Assembly (NCBI GenBank): GCA_026981985.1
Contig: JALSHZ010000046.1
Span: 1-64,000, forward strand
Reading direction: 5' to 3'
From: Gammaproteobacteria bacterium
GTDB taxonomy: Bacteria; Pseudomonadota; Gammaproteobacteria; UWMA-0217
Length of the DNA: 64,000 nucleotides
In this document: piece after piece, positions 7,793 to 22,069 of the stretch
Position numbering within the stretch: position 1 is the stretch's first letter
Layout of the letters: each line of letters starts with the position of its first letter
Notes under the pieces: generated by a model
What the model saw: only the letters and a program-made list of their open reading frames with translations
What the model was told of the DNA's origin: nothing
Database searches by the model: none
Program-made: the position numbers and the translations under genes

Positions 7793-8316
7793 GCAAGGAA
7801 ACGTTGCTGCCGATTGACCGCTTTCTGTTCACCCTGAATATTGTCGCCAAGGAGGGCAATCACCTCGCCTTCAGCTGGCAACGACTCTATTCCCATGACA
7901 TTACGCCTGCATGGGTCAGAGAGTTGGAGGCACACCCGGAACAGGCCGAGCAACTGGAGGCGTTCGTCTCCCGATTCGGCAGAATGCAGGACACCATCGC
8001 TGACAAGTTGCTGCCTCGTTGGTTGATGGCGCTGGCAGAAACCCCAGGCAGTTTGATCGAAACACTGAATCGTGCGGAAAGACTGGGTGTGATTGAGAAT
8101 GTAGAGGCTTGGCTAGAGGCCCGCCAACTCCGCAACCGGCTCGTCCACGAGTACATGCAAGACGAGCAGAGTTTTTGTAAAGATCTCATGCTAGCGAGGG
8201 AATACAGCATGATGCTGATTGAGACCTACAACCGGGTCCTCGAATACGCCGTGTCACGTATGCATCTTCCCAAGCTGCCAGAGCCTTTGGTATTGCCGGG
8301 GGTTAGTGGTCGGTAG
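7789..8316 (+). CDS. hepT: HEPN-domain ribonuclease toxin (HepT-like)
   Basis: This 175-residue mostly helical protein carries the HEPN catalytic motif R115-x4-H120 in RNRLVHEY. Y122 two residues after the His is the position modified by MntA enzymes in related systems. HEPN toxins cut RNA as dimers. At 175 residues it is longer than many HepT proteins (about 120-145). The extra length is at the N-terminus, in a helical region before the motif. The 3' end overlaps the end of hemG on the other strand by 14 bases. Confidence 0.82.
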   Translation: MSKETLLPIDRFLFTLNIVAKEGNHLAFSWQRLYSHDITPAWVRELEAHPEQAEQLEAFVSRFGRMQDTIADKLLPRWLMALAETPGSLIETLNRAERLGVIENVEAWLEARQLRNRLVHEYMQDEQSFCKDLMLAREYSMMLIETYNRVLEYAVSRMHLPKLPEPLVLPGVSGR

Positions 8317-8842
8317 GGTTTTGCGCGAGTCGTTCAGCAAAGGCGCGAACCCGTTCCCAATCAGTATATTCAATCACGGTATCCTTGGCCGTTGGGCCTT
8401 TGGTCATCCACATGATCAAGCGGATGATCTGGCGATCACGCCAGCTGATGCTGGGGTAGTCGAGGCGTCCGGCGAATACTTCGAGGTGGTCGGGTTTCCA
8501 TTCGGTCTGCTGCAGGAACTTCTGCATGTAGGGGTTGGTGTCTGGCTGGTTCTTGTGCGGCTTGCGGGCAACGATGTTGACGGTGAAGAAGGCGCTCTCT
8601 TTCTGTTCCAGCAGGGCGAGGTTGCGTTCGATGAAGCTGAATACTTCGGGCTGGTGTTTGCCGTAGCGGATGCTGGCGCCGAGGATGATCTTGTCGTAAG
8701 GCGTCAGGTCGATGTCGCCATTGTCCTTGAGCGGCCGCAGATCGACTTCGTGGCCATGTGCGCCAATGCTGCTGGCGATCTGGCTGCAGATGGTGCGGGT
8801 GTGACCGTCGGTGGTGGAGTAGATGATCAGGAATCGGGACAT
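8303..8842 (-). CDS. hemG: Menaquinone-dependent protoporphyrinogen IX dehydrogenase (HemG)
   Basis: A 179-residue flavodoxin-like protein, the usual HemG length. The N-terminal FMN phosphate loop is visible (IIYSTTDGHT), followed by the flavodoxin pattern ending GASIRYGKH. HemG oxidises protoporphyrinogen IX to protoporphyrin IX in heme synthesis, passing electrons to respiratory quinones at the inner membrane. A HemG-specific insert with basic and aromatic residues lies near residues 90-140. The gene is alone on this strand between hepT and a small membrane protein gene. hemB and hemF, other heme genes, lie elsewhere in the window. A general flavodoxin is the alternative. Confidence 0.85.
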   Translation of the reverse strand: MSRFLIIYSTTDGHTRTICSQIASSIGAHGHEVDLRPLKDNGDIDLTPYDKIILGASIRYGKHQPEVFSFIERNLALLEQKESAFFTVNIVARKPHKNQPDTNPYMQKFLQQTEWKPDHLEVFAGRLDYPSISWRDRQIIRLIMWMTKGPTAKDTVIEYTDWERVRAFAERLAQNPTDH

Positions 8843-9017
8843 GGCCAGTGCTGGGGTGCTGAATTCGGGAGACGGATTGTAGCCTGAATTCAGTATCGAA
8901 TGGGCACTTCACAGTGCGGGGTGTGGGGATGTTTTCGAGAGCGCTGACGCTGTCATTTCCGTTATGTGCTGCCCATCGGCAATCCCGGTGCGCACCATTG
9001 CTGCTGAGAAATGCGGC

Positions 9018-9338
9018 CTACAACGGCCAGAGCTGGATGCCGGTGGCGAAGAAGTAGATGGCGAGTACAAAGCCGATGACGGCGGCGATGCTGTTGATCG
9101 AGGGGCGGCAGTTACGCCAGTCGGCCTTGCAGCCGACGAAGGCGGCAATGGCGCTGGTGATGAACCCCAGCTCGCAGATGGCGAGCCGGGCCAGCAATGG
9201 CAGAAAGGGTTCTCCGTCCGGTCCCTGAGCGCCGCCGATAAGCAGCAGCACGAACAGGCCAAACCCTGTCAGCGTGAGTAACAGGGCGGGGGTAAGCTTT
9301 TTTGCATTCTGTTCCGGGACGCTACAGCTTGTTGTCAT
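9018..9338 (-). CDS. Small membrane protein downstream of gltD
   Basis: A 106-residue protein with three likely membrane helices (about residues 16-35, 47-68 and 80-103) and a short polar N-terminus. The loop between the last two helices contains two cysteines (C70 and C77 region). I do not recognise a family. It starts 18 bp after the gltD stop on the same strand and so may be the third gene of the glutamate synthase operon. A 175-bp gap without a gene separates it from hemG. Confidence 0.65.
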   Translation of the reverse strand: MTTSCSVPEQNAKKLTPALLLTLTGFGLFVLLLIGGAQGPDGEPFLPLLARLAICELGFITSAIAAFVGCKADWRNCRPSINSIAAVIGFVLAIYFFATGIQLWPL

Positions 9339-9356
9339 TGCTCTATTCCGATGGGT

Positions 9357-10802
9357 TTAACGTGGTAGTTCGGATGCCCCCATCAGGAACTCGTCGACGG
9401 CGCGTGCGCACTGACGCCCTTCGCGAATCGCCCACACGACCAGTGATTGGCCGCGGCGCATGTCGCCGGCGGCGAAGACGCCCTCGATAGAGGTTTTGTA
9501 CGCGTTGTTGCCTTCGGTGCTGCCTTTGACGTTGCCGCGCGGGTCGAGCTCTACGCCCAGCTCTTCGAGCATGCCTTCATGCACCGGATGGACGAATCCC
9601 ATGGCCAGGGTGACGAGTTCGGCGTCGAGCACGAATTCGGAACCTTCGACCTCACTCATTTGCCAGCGGCCCTGGGCATCCTTGTTCCACTCAACGTTAA
9701 CGCATTTCACACCGGAAACTTTCCCGTTTTTGCCGAGGAATTCCTTGGTGGCGACCGAAAACAGGCGCGTGCAACCCTCTTCCTGTGAGGTGGAGGTGCG
9801 CATCTTGTTGGGCCAGTCGGGCCAGGTCAGCAGCTTGTCTTCCTTCTCTGGCGGCTGCGGCAGGATCTCGATCTGGGTGACCGATTTCGCGCCCTGACGG
9901 ATGCTGGTGCCGATACAGTCGGAACCGGTATCACCGCCGCCGATGACGACGACATTCTTGTCCTGCGCGCTGATGGCGAGTTCCTTTTCGATGCCCTGCA
10001 CTACCTTGGTGTTGCTGCGCAGGAAGTCCATCGCGAAGTGCACGCCGTCCAGGTCACGCCCCGGCACGGGCAGATCGCGTGGTTTTTCCGAGCCGCCGGT
10101 CAGCACCACGGCATCGTAGCGATCGAGTAGTGCCTTGGCGGGAATATCGACACCGACATGCGTATGCGTCTTGAATTTCACGCCTTCGGCCATCATCTGG
10201 CTGACGCGACGGTCGATGATCGATTTTCCCAGCTTGAAGTCGGGGATGCCGAAGCGCATCAGCCCGCCAATGCGTTCCTGCCGCTCGAACACGGTCACCT
10301 CGTGCCCCACGCGCGCAAGCTGCTGGGCGGCCGCCATGCCTGCCGGGCCGGAGCCGACCACAGCGACGCTTTTGTGGGTGGCGCGTTGCGGGATATCGGG
10401 CTCGACCCAGCCTTCTTCCCAGGCCTTGTCGATGATCGCGCATTCGATCGACTTGATCGTGACTGGCTCGTCTTCCAGGTTCAGCGTGCAGGACTCCTGG
10501 CAGGGCGCCGGGCAAATCCGCCCGGTGATCTCCGGGAAGTTGTTGGTCGAATGCAGCACGCCCAGCGCGTCCTGCCAGTCGCCGTGATAGACCAGATCGT
10601 TCCAGTCCGGAATGATGTTGTTGACCGGGCAACCCTGATGGCAAAACGGAATGCCGCAGTCCATGCAGCGCGCACCCTGAGCGGCAAGCTCTTCCTGCGA
10701 CATCGGGATGACGAACTCGTGGAAATGACGGATGCGGTCGGCAACGGGCTTGTAGCCACGGTCTTTGCGAGGAATCTCGAGAAATCCGGTTGGTTTACCC
10801 AT
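9357..10802 (-). CDS. gltD: Glutamate synthase small subunit GltD
   Basis: A 481-residue NADPH-dependent subunit, close to the usual 470-490. The N-terminal part holds cysteine groups for two [4Fe-4S] clusters ([14 protein letters not shown] and CPAPCQESC). Residues about 146-175 carry the FAD loop [14 protein letters not shown] second Rossmann loop, [11 protein letters not shown], binds NADPH. It feeds electrons to GltB for conversion of 2-oxoglutarate and glutamine to two glutamates. It starts 3 bp after the gltB stop, giving a tight operon. Confidence 0.97.
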   Translation of the reverse strand: MGKPTGFLEIPRKDRGYKPVADRIRHFHEFVIPMSQEELAAQGARCMDCGIPFCHQGCPVNNIIPDWNDLVYHGDWQDALGVLHSTNNFPEITGRICPAPCQESCTLNLEDEPVTIKSIECAIIDKAWEEGWVEPDIPQRATHKSVAVVGSGPAGMAAAQQLARVGHEVTVFERQERIGGLMRFGIPDFKLGKSIIDRRVSQMMAEGVKFKTHTHVGVDIPAKALLDRYDAVVLTGGSEKPRDLPVPGRDLDGVHFAMDFLRSNTKVVQGIEKELAISAQDKNVVVIGGGDTGSDCIGTSIRQGAKSVTQIEILPQPPEKEDKLLTWPDWPNKMRTSTSQEEGCTRLFSVATKEFLGKNGKVSGVKCVNVEWNKDAQGRWQMSEVEGSEFVLDAELVTLAMGFVHPVHEGMLEELGVELDPRGNVKGSTEGNNAYKTSIEGVFAAGDMRRGQSLVVWAIREGRQCARAVDEFLMGASELPR

Positions 10803-10805
10803 TGT

Positions 10806-15443
<4,638 letters not shown>

Positions 15444-15728
15444 CGATAAAACCTCATCAAAAAATGGCTGTTCGCGCCCGTGGCCGCACCGCGGTGGCGG
15501 CGTGACGGTCGCTGCCTCAAGTGGCTGATTCCCACGGTGATCCGCCAGAACGCACGCCGGCGCGTCAGCTTGTTGTTATGTCCGCAGGGTAGCGGCGGGA
15601 TCCCGGAAAGACATGCAAGGGAAAGGCCCGCCAAGGGGACGTGACGAACAACACAGAATAAACGAAGTAAGAGTGTGACGCCAGTTCCACAATTGCGACA
15701 GTTCCACAATTGCGATTGTACAGCGGGG
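15444..15728. other. gltB upstream region
   Basis: This 285-bp gap must hold the gltB promoter, which I could not assign. It contains the 16-bp direct repeat at 15683-15715 and ends at the left terminal repeat of the RAYT unit. No gene is supported. Confidence 0.4.
15683..15715. repeat. Two direct copies of a 16-bp sequence
   Basis: AGTTCCACAATTGCGA occurs at 15683-15698 and again at 15700-15715, one base apart. The spacing puts equivalent bases 17 bp apart. It lies about 240 bp upstream of gltB and just outside the RAYT left end. It may be a short duplication or tandem protein sites. Confidence 0.6.
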
Positions 15729-16723
15729 TCAGGCTTGCGTAATTGCGTCTATCTGTTTCTTAAGGTCTTCTTGCATCTCCGGGGAAGAGCTGGCCAGTTT
15801 TTCGATTCTGCCTACCTGCCGGCTCAGGGTGGATACGTCCCGTCCAAACCAGGCAGCAACTTCAGTCAGGGAAGCAGCATCCAGTTGGCGTGCCAGATAA
15901 CCGGTCATTGCGCGCGCCTGTGCCGCCCCCCGATTCCGCCCCGGTGTACTGAGTGTCTCTGGTTCGACACCCATCGCAGCTGTTACATGATGAATGATGG
16001 CTTCCAGGGTGGTGTGGCTATTCGAGCGGCTGTGCTTGCCCAGCACTTGGTTCACGTAGCTGTCGTCACCCAGTATTCGGCTGTCGTCGCCTCCCCCTTG
16101 GTGGAACTCCTGACGATGGCCTTCGGCAATCGCATCTTGAACAAAGGCGGCATAGCGTTTTCTGCAAGTCTCAAGCCGCTTGGCAAACTGGCTGAGTACC
16201 CAGTCTGCCTGTAGCCATGGCAGTGTTTCCAGTCCCAGATACGCACGATGACTGCTCCAGGGGTATTCCGATGGATCTGAAACCAGGCCGGCGCGGACTG
16301 GATTGAGGTGGATATAACGCACCAGTTCCAGCATGTAGCTGTCGGCGTCGACCAACACGGCCTTATATCGCCCCTGGAACAGGTGACCGGTTCGTGACTG
16401 ATTGTTGTTGATCCAGCGGGTGTAGCGAAATGCCAGATTTTGCATGATCCGCGAGAGTGGTGTGTCGGCCACCTGTATCGCCAGATGAAGATGGTTACTC
16501 ATGCAGCAGAAGGCGTGAATCCTGTGGCCGAATTTCTCAGTACCCTCTTGCATCAGCAGGTAGAGATGGTGCCGGTCGTCGTCATCAAAGAAAATGTCCT
16601 GCCCGCCGTTGCCGCGCAGCATGACGTGATAGAAGCCTCCCGGCACATGGATTCTGGGTTTTCTGGCCATTCGGCGATGATATGTCAGCGGGGGTTGTTA
16701 TACAATAGCGCAAGCCTGACCCC
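15725..16723. mobile_element. RAYT unit bounded by 15-bp inverted repeats
   Basis: GGGGTCAGGCTTGCG (15725-15739) is matched exactly by its reverse complement at 16709-16723. Both ends continue with related A/T-rich bases (AATTG on the left, ATTGTA on the right arm). The RAYT gene fills the inside, and its stop codon (15729-15731) lies within the left repeat. The same arm sequence forms a perfect palindrome at 36492-36553. RAYTs normally act on REP palindromes and do not move as classical insertion sequences, so whether this whole unit is mobile is inference. Confidence 0.65.
15729..16670 (-). CDS. REP-associated tyrosine transposase (RAYT, Y1/HUH family)
   Basis: A 313-residue protein of the TnpA_REP/IS200-like family. 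It starts MARKPRIHVPGGFYHVMLRGNG, as RAYTs do. The HUH metal motif is NHLHLAI near residue 79. The catalytic tyrosine is expected in the helix ending in YIHLNPVRAGLV. A C-terminal domain of about 90 residues (ARAMTGYLAR...LTEVAAWFGRDVSTLSRQV) resembles a DnaA/HTH-type DNA-binding domain. These proteins cleave single-stranded REP hairpins. The gene is intact. It sits between gltB and a flippase gene, in the opposite orientation to the latter. Confidence 0.9.
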   Translation of the reverse strand: MARKPRIHVPGGFYHVMLRGNGGQDIFFDDDDRHHLYLLMQEGTEKFGHRIHAFCCMSNHLHLAIQVADTPLSRIMQNLAFRYTRWINNNQSRTGHLFQGRYKAVLVDADSYMLELVRYIHLNPVRAGLVSDPSEYPWSSHRAYLGLETLPWLQADWVLSQFAKRLETCRKRYAAFVQDAIAEGHRQEFHQGGGDDSRILGDDSYVNQVLGKHSRSNSHTTLEAIIHHVTAAMGVEPETLSTPGRNRGAAQARAMTGYLARQLDAASLTEVAAWFGRDVSTLSRQVGRIEKLASSSPEMQEDLKKQIDAITQA

Positions 16724-16821
16724 AGGGTGCAGACCCCAGGGTGGGGAACTTTTTCTGTGATCTGGCCTCGAAACCCGCGTAGATGTTGGGTCATCCGTCA
16801 TTTAAGGAGAAAAACAAGAAG

Positions 16822-18186
16822 ATGGGTCTTTTGCAACGGCGCCTGCTAACTCTGCTGGAGCACGATTTCTTTCGTTTGCTGGGTGGCTCGGCCTATGTGT
16901 TCATTTTCCGCATCATGGGGGCGGCCAGTGTGTACTTGACCCAGGTCGTGATTGCGCGCTGGCTGGGTGCTGAGGCGCTGGGCGCTTATGTCTACGCCTT
17001 TTCGTGGCTGGTGATGCTGGCTGTGGTCTCTGGTTTTGGTTTCCCTGCGGCGTCGTTTCGTTTTATTGGTCATGCGCTGACGCATGGCGACGATGGCAGG
17101 TTGTGGGGCTACATTCGCCGTGGCTATCAGTTCGTGCTGGGTGGTAGCCTGATCGCTGCTGTTGTTGCCGGGGTTGTCGTGATCAGCTCTGATGAGCTGG
17201 TGAAGCCTGAGTATCGCAGCCCGTTACTGATCGCGATCGCCACCGCGCCGTTGATGGCGATGATTATCTTTCGTACTGCTATCGCGCAGGCGTTTTCCTG
17301 GTTTGATCTGGCGGTTGTGCCCCATGATGCTTTGCGGCCCTTCGCGTTCTTGCTGATTTTGGCTGGATTGTGGTGGGCGGGGGTGCGACTCGATATCAAT
17401 CAGGTGTTGCTGTTGCAATTGCTGGTGATGGGTTTTTTTGCGACTCTGATCGAGCTGCTGGTCAGGCGCCGGATGGCACACAAGATCACGGCGGCCGAGC
17501 CGCAATACGACACCCGTCTGTGGTTGCGGACGGCGTCTCCGTTGTTGATCATTGTTCTTTTTTCGGGCTTCTTTTCCGAGGTCAACATGATTGTCGTGGG
17601 CAGCTATTTGCCGGCGGATCAGTTGGCGATGTTCAATGCCGCTTTTCGCACGGCGTTCATGATCGGTTTTGGCATTACTGCGGTTGACAGCGTGACTTTG
17701 CCGAAGGCGGCGCGCCTGCATGCGGCCGGAGATATGGTTGAATTGCAGCGGCTGATCAGCCATGCAACCCATATGAAATTTTGGGGTGCGCTGGTAGCGA
17801 TTCTGCTGTTTTCTGTCTTCGGTCGGCCAATCTTGTCCATCTTCGGTGCGGGATTCGAGCAGGCCTACCATGCCCTGGTGATTCTCGGTGTAGCCATGGT
17901 GATCGTCGCCGGCACCGGTGCGGTGACGGAGTTGCTGAGTATTTCTGGTCATCAGGACAGTTGCCTCTATGTTTTTCTGTCGTCATTCGTCCTGACGCTG
18001 GTGCTGCATTCACTGGTGACGCCGCACTATGGGCTGGAAGGCGCGGCGTGGTCGGTGTTGGCGGTCGTGTCGTTCTATTCCGCCTGGCTGCACTGGCTGG
18101 TGATTCGCAACCTCGGTATTTTGCCGTCTATTTTCGGCATCTTTTGGTTGCGCAAGGCCGCGCCTGTTGCTGCCCCGGCAGATTGA
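16822..18186 (+). CDS. Polysaccharide flippase (Wzx/MATE-like)
   Basis: A 454-residue membrane protein with about 12 to 14 predicted helices, of the oligosaccharide flippase/MOP superfamily. The start at 16822 (MGLLQRR) is preferred over an ATG at 16783 because AAGGAGA (16804-16810) lies just before it. The conserved first-helix block (VFIFRIMGAASVYLTQVVIARWLGAEALGAY) is typical: a family with the 'G-x-ARxLG-xxxxG-Y' pattern. It would move lipid-linked sugars across the inner membrane. Its 3' end faces algC. There is no wzy or complete glycan locus next to it, so the glycan it serves is unknown. Confidence 0.85.
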   Translation: MGLLQRRLLTLLEHDFFRLLGGSAYVFIFRIMGAASVYLTQVVIARWLGAEALGAYVYAFSWLVMLAVVSGFGFPAASFRFIGHALTHGDDGRLWGYIRRGYQFVLGGSLIAAVVAGVVVISSDELVKPEYRSPLLIAIATAPLMAMIIFRTAIAQAFSWFDLAVVPHDALRPFAFLLILAGLWWAGVRLDINQVLLLQLLVMGFFATLIELLVRRRMAHKITAAEPQYDTRLWLRTASPLLIIVLFSGFFSEVNMIVVGSYLPADQLAMFNAAFRTAFMIGFGITAVDSVTLPKAARLHAAGDMVELQRLISHATHMKFWGALVAILLFSVFGRPILSIFGAGFEQAYHALVILGVAMVIVAGTGAVTELLSISGHQDSCLYVFLSSFVLTLVLHSLVTPHYGLEGAAWSVLAVVSFYSAWLHWLVIRNLGILPSIFGIFWLRKAAPVAAPAD

Positions 18187-18196
18187 TGGTGGCATG

Positions 18197-19660
18197 CTAA
18201 AACGTCAGCTTGAGACCGGGATCCACCCTGAGCAGTTGTCGGCGTATCGACGTCTTGATTGCTTCCAGCGCCTGCTCATCATCTGCTTCGAAGCGCAGTG
18301 ACAGTGATGGTGTCGTGTTCGAGGCGCGAACAAGTCCCCAGCCGTGGGGGTATTCGAGCCGCAGGCCGTCGATTGCCGATACCTTGATTTGTTCATTGTC
18401 GCGATCAAGCCGGCTGAACGCCTCCATGAAGGCTAGCAGTGCTTCTTCTGAGTTGAAACTGATGTTGATTTCAGGGGTGCAGGGGCTGTCGGGCAGCGTG
18501 GCGAATAGCTCGTTGCTCGACTGAGTGGTGTTGGCGAGGATTTCCAGTAGCCGCGCCGCGGTATAGAGCCCGTCATCGAAGCCGTCCCAGCGGTCGGCGA
18601 AAAACATGTGTCCGCTCAGTTCGCCGGCCAGCGGTGCGCCGGTTTCTCTCATTTTCTGGCGCAGTACTGAGTGGCCTGACGCGACCATGAGGGGTTTGCC
18701 CCCAGCACGGCGGATGACGCGATCCAAATGACAGCTGGATTTGACGTCGTAGATGATGGTGCTGCCGGGTTGCTGTTTGAGGATCTCCTGCGCGAACAGC
18801 ATCAGTTGCCGATCTGGCCAGATGATCTTGCCACTGGAATCGATGACGCCGAGGCGGTCGCCGTCGCCATCGAGTGCGAGGCCGATGTCGAGACTGTGGT
18901 CGATGACAGCCTGTTGCAGTGCCTTGAGGTTTTCTGGTTCGGAAGGGTTGGGGTGGTGATTGGGGAAGCGCCCGTCGGGTTTGCAGTAGAGCGTGTGAAC
19001 GCGGCAGCCAAGGCGCCGTAGTAGTGCCGATGCCACCGGGCCGGAGATGCCATTGCCACAGTCGATGGCAACGCTCAGTGGGCGTTCGATCTCGACGCTG
19101 CCGGCAACCCGCTCGATATAGCGGGAGGTGACAGAGCGTGAAACCAGCTTGCCGTCGCCATGGCTGAAGTCAGCGTTGATGATGCGCTGATTCAGTGCTG
19201 CCAGTTTATCGGCATGCCAGGGCTTGCGACCAACCACCAGCTTGAGGCCATTGTAGTTGGGCGGGTTGTGGCTGCCGGTGACGATGACGGCATTGGGAAT
19301 GTCGAGCGCGTGGGTGGCGAAGTTGGCGACCGGTGTTGGTGTGGCGCCGATGTCGGTGATGTCGATGCCGGTTTCGCGCAGCCCGCTGATCATGGCCTGG
19401 GCATAGACCGGGCTGCTGAGCCGGGTGTCACGGGCGACGATCACCTGCCGCTCTCCGCGTTCGACCAGGGTGCTGCCGAAGCCGCGCCCAATCTGCCGCA
19501 GGATATTTTCGTTCAGCGTCACATCGACGATGCCGCGGATATCGTACTTGCGGAAAATGGTCCTGACGGGGATGTCGCTGGCCGCCACGACCGGGGCAGG
19601 ACTATTGTTTGCCAGTGTGACCAAAGCCCCCTGCACCTCGCTTGCTTTCGATGAATTCAT
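18197..19660 (-). CDS. algC: Phosphomannomutase/phosphoglucomutase AlgC
   Basis: A 487-residue alpha-D-phosphohexomutase. The active-site serine loop [11 protein letters not shown], the metal loop DGDGDRLG, and the sugar-binding loop GELSGHMFF are all intact. It interconverts mannose 6-phosphate and mannose 1-phosphate, and the glucose equivalents, for sugar nucleotide and exopolysaccharide synthesis. The mutase core begins near residue 32 ([14 protein letters not shown]). The first 30 residues are a low-complexity lead that overlaps the end of dut by 59 bases in another frame. No strong ribosome site was seen at the ATG (19660), so a later start is possible. It is last in coaBC-dut-algC. Confidence 0.93.
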   Translation of the reverse strand: MNSSKASEVQGALVTLANNSPAPVVAASDIPVRTIFRKYDIRGIVDVTLNENILRQIGRGFGSTLVERGERQVIVARDTRLSSPVYAQAMISGLRETGIDITDIGATPTPVANFATHALDIPNAVIVTGSHNPPNYNGLKLVVGRKPWHADKLAALNQRIINADFSHGDGKLVSRSVTSRYIERVAGSVEIERPLSVAIDCGNGISGPVASALLRRLGCRVHTLYCKPDGRFPNHHPNPSEPENLKALQQAVIDHSLDIGLALDGDGDRLGVIDSSGKIIWPDRQLMLFAQEILKQQPGSTIIYDVKSSCHLDRVIRRAGGKPLMVASGHSVLRQKMRETGAPLAGELSGHMFFADRWDGFDDGLYTAARLLEILANTTQSSNELFATLPDSPCTPEINISFNSEEALLAFMEAFSRLDRDNEQIKVSAIDGLRLEYPHGWGLVRASNTTPSLSLRFEADDEQALEAIKTSIRRQLLRVDPGLKLTF

Positions 19661-20057
19661 CGACGATGTTGAAGCTGGCCTGAATCACCGGGATCACCAC
19701 CAGTTGGGCAATGCGGTCGCCGGGCTGGACGGTGAACGTGGTGTTGCCGCGGTTCCAGCAGGAAACATAGATTTGTCCCTGGTAGTCGGAGTCGATCAGG
19801 CCCACCAGGTTGCCGAGTACGATGCCGTGTTTATGGCCCAGCCCGGAACGCGGCAGGATCGTCGCCGCGAGTCCCGGATCACCCAGGTGGATGGCGATGC
19901 CGGTCGGGATCAGTTCGGTCTGACCCGGTTCCAGGGTAACGGGGCTGTCGCAACAGGCGCGCAGATCCATGCCGGCGGAGCCCGGGGTGGCATGCTCGGG
20001 CAGGGGGAATTCCTTGCCGATGCGTGGGTCGAGAATCTTGACGTCAATCTGATGCAT
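19602..20057 (-). CDS. dut: Deoxyuridine 5'-triphosphate nucleotidohydrolase (Dut)
   Basis: A 151-residue trimeric dUTPase of standard length. The five motifs are present: [35 protein letters not shown] and the C-terminal P-loop-like [10 protein letters not shown]. It hydrolyses dUTP to dUMP and pyrophosphate, which keeps uracil out of DNA. Its start overlaps the coaBC end by 14 bases and its own end overlaps the algC start by 59. The coaBC-dut-algC order is a familiar gammaproteobacterial arrangement. Confidence 0.97.
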   Translation of the reverse strand: MHQIDVKILDPRIGKEFPLPEHATPGSAGMDLRACCDSPVTLEPGQTELIPTGIAIHLGDPGLAATILPRSGLGHKHGIVLGNLVGLIDSDYQGQIYVSCWNRGNTTFTVQPGDRIAQLVVIPVIQASFNIVDEFIESKRGAGGFGHTGKQ

Positions 20058-21258
20058 GGCGCTTGTGATCCTTGTTGTAGTGATTGGCGAGCAGCTCGAT
20101 CAAGGCAGCGGCGAGCTGTTGCTTGCTGCTGACCGGCAGGCTTTGCTGCCCGCCGGGCCAGAACACTTCCAGCGAGTTGTCATCGCGGTCAAAACCCAGC
20201 CCGTCGTTGACCGGGTTGGCGGCGATCATGTCGAGCCGTTTGTTGGTGAGCTTGTCCCGTGCATGCTTTTCCAGATCTTGGGTTTCTGCGGCGAATCCGA
20301 CGCAGAAAAGCTGGGGAAAGCTGGCCGAGACATCGGCGAGTATGTCCGGGTTTTTGACCAGTGTCAGCTCGATTTGTTCGGCGGACTTCTTGATTTTCTG
20401 TGCGCTGATATCGGCTGCCCGATAGTCGCTGACCGCCGCCGTGGCGATGAAGATGTCTTTGCCCGCTGCCTCCTGCATGACGTGATGATGCATCTGCGCG
20501 GCGGTTTCGACGTTGATGCGCTTCACGCCCTGTGGTTCGGGCAGTGCGGTTGGGCCGGCAACGATGGTCACATCGGCCCCCGCGTTGACTGCGGCGCGGG
20601 CCAGTGCCATGCCCATCTTTCCTGAGCTGCGGTTGCTGAGAAATCGCACCGGGTCGAGCGGTTCACGGGTTGGCCCCAGGGTGAGCAGCAGCTTGCGCCC
20701 GGCAAGTTGCTGCTCACCGAAATGGGCGGTCACGGCAGCGAGGATCGTGGCGGGTTCTTCCATGCGCCCCGGCCCGGTGTCGCCGCAGGCCTGCTCACCG
20801 CTGGCGGGCCCGATCAGCTGCACGCCACGCTGTGTCAGTAGCGACATGTTCCGCTGGGTGGCAGGATGGGTCCACATCTGCTGGTTCATCGCCGGGGCGG
20901 CCATTACCGGATTGGGGTTGGCCAGACAGAGGGTGGAAAGCAGGTCGTCGGCGAGTCCCTGGGCCAGCCGCGCCAAGGTGTTGGCCGATGCCGGTGCAAT
21001 CACAATCAGATCTGCCCAGCGCGCCAGTTCGATATGTCCCATGGCCGCTTCATGGGCCGGATCGAACAGCGCCCCGCGTACTTCGTGGCCGCTCAGTGCT
21101 TGCAACGTCATAGGTGTGATGAATGCTTCGGCGGCGGCGGTCATCACCACCCTGACGTCAGCGCCGGCTTTCACCAACAGGCGGGTCAGTTCAGCTGCTT
21201 TGTAGGCAGCGATACCGCCACTGATGCCGAGAATGATCTTTTTGTTCCGCAAGGGCAT
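20044..21258 (-). CDS. coaBC: Bifunctional phosphopantothenoylcysteine decarboxylase/synthetase
   Basis: A 404-residue two-domain enzyme of coenzyme A synthesis. The N-terminal CoaC flavoprotein domain shows [16 protein letters not shown], the APAMNQQMW motif and [14 protein letters not shown], whose Cys is catalytic. The CoaB half (from about residue 190) has the [22 protein letters not shown] motif. It joins 4'-phosphopantothenate with cysteine and then decarboxylates the product. I chose the ATG at 21258 (MPLRNKK); an upstream start would run 25 residues into the radC intergenic region. It is divergent from radC, a common arrangement. Confidence 0.97.
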   Translation of the reverse strand: MPLRNKKIILGISGGIAAYKAAELTRLLVKAGADVRVVMTAAAEAFITPMTLQALSGHEVRGALFDPAHEAAMGHIELARWADLIVIAPASANTLARLAQGLADDLLSTLCLANPNPVMAAPAMNQQMWTHPATQRNMSLLTQRGVQLIGPASGEQACGDTGPGRMEEPATILAAVTAHFGEQQLAGRKLLLTLGPTREPLDPVRFLSNRSSGKMGMALARAAVNAGADVTIVAGPTALPEPQGVKRINVETAAQMHHHVMQEAAGKDIFIATAAVSDYRAADISAQKIKKSAEQIELTLVKNPDILADVSASFPQLFCVGFAAETQDLEKHARDKLTNKRLDMIAANPVNDGLGFDRDDNSLEVFWPGGQQSLPVSSKQQLAAALIELLANHYNKDHKRHASD

Positions 21259-21353
21259 GAGTGGGATTATTCCGTGTTGTGAAAACTGAACTGATTGTAC
21301 CGCCGTTTTCGGTGCTATGTTCGCTCGCTGCAATTGGATAGTGGACGGACAGC

Positions 21354-22025
21354 ATGTCGATCATCGACTGGCCCGCAGACGAGCGGCCGAGGGAAAAGCT
21401 GATTCAGCGTGGCGCTGCTGCGTTGTCGGATGCGGAGTTGCTGGCGATATTTCTGCGTACTGGCATACAGGGCAAGTCGGCGGTCGATCTGGCACGCGAG
21501 CTGCTCGATCGTTACGGTAGCCTGCGGGCGCTGCTGGAAGACGATGCCAACGGATTCTGCAGTAACAAGGGCTTGGGTCTGGCCAAGTTTGCCCAGCTTC
21601 AGGCGGTGCTGGAGATGGCGAATCGTCACCTGCGGGAACGCTTGCAGCGAGGTGATGCCTTCACCGATCCGCAAGGGGCGCGACAGTATTTGCAGCAGCG
21701 ACTGCGTCACCGGCCGATGGAGGTGTTCGCCTGCCTGTTTCTCGACACCCGGCACCGCCTGATCGAATTTTCTGAGCTGTTTACCGGCACCATCGATGGT
21801 GCCAGCGTTCACCCCCGCGAGGTGGTGAAAAAAGCCCTGGCATTGAATGCAGCGGCCGTCATTCTGGCGCATAATCATCCTTCAGGCATTGCCGAGCCAA
21901 GTCAGGCGGATCAGCAGATCACCCGGCGTTTGCAAGACGCGCTGGGGTTGGTTGATGTCCGCGTGCTCGACCATATTGTGGTGGGGGATGACTGCGTTTC
22001 AATGGCCGAGCGTGGCATGCTGTAA
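21354..22025 (+). CDS. radC: RadC/UPF0758 JAB-domain protein
   Basis: A 223-residue protein of normal RadC length. An N-terminal helix-hairpin-helix region (residues 1-80) precedes an MPN/JAB domain. The metal motif HNHPSG near residue 172 and the following D-Q pattern fit the family. Despite the name, a repair role has been questioned and the enzymatic activity is unknown. It is transcribed away from coaBC. Confidence 0.93.
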   Translation: MSIIDWPADERPREKLIQRGAAALSDAELLAIFLRTGIQGKSAVDLARELLDRYGSLRALLEDDANGFCSNKGLGLAKFAQLQAVLEMANRHLRERLQRGDAFTDPQGARQYLQQRLRHRPMEVFACLFLDTRHRLIEFSELFTGTIDGASVHPREVVKKALALNAAAVILAHNHPSGIAEPSQADQQITRRLQDALGLVDVRVLDHIVVGDDCVSMAERGML

Positions 22026-22069
22026 AGCGGGTTTGGCTGTTACCGCAAGCGTTGCACTGGAGAAAATCG

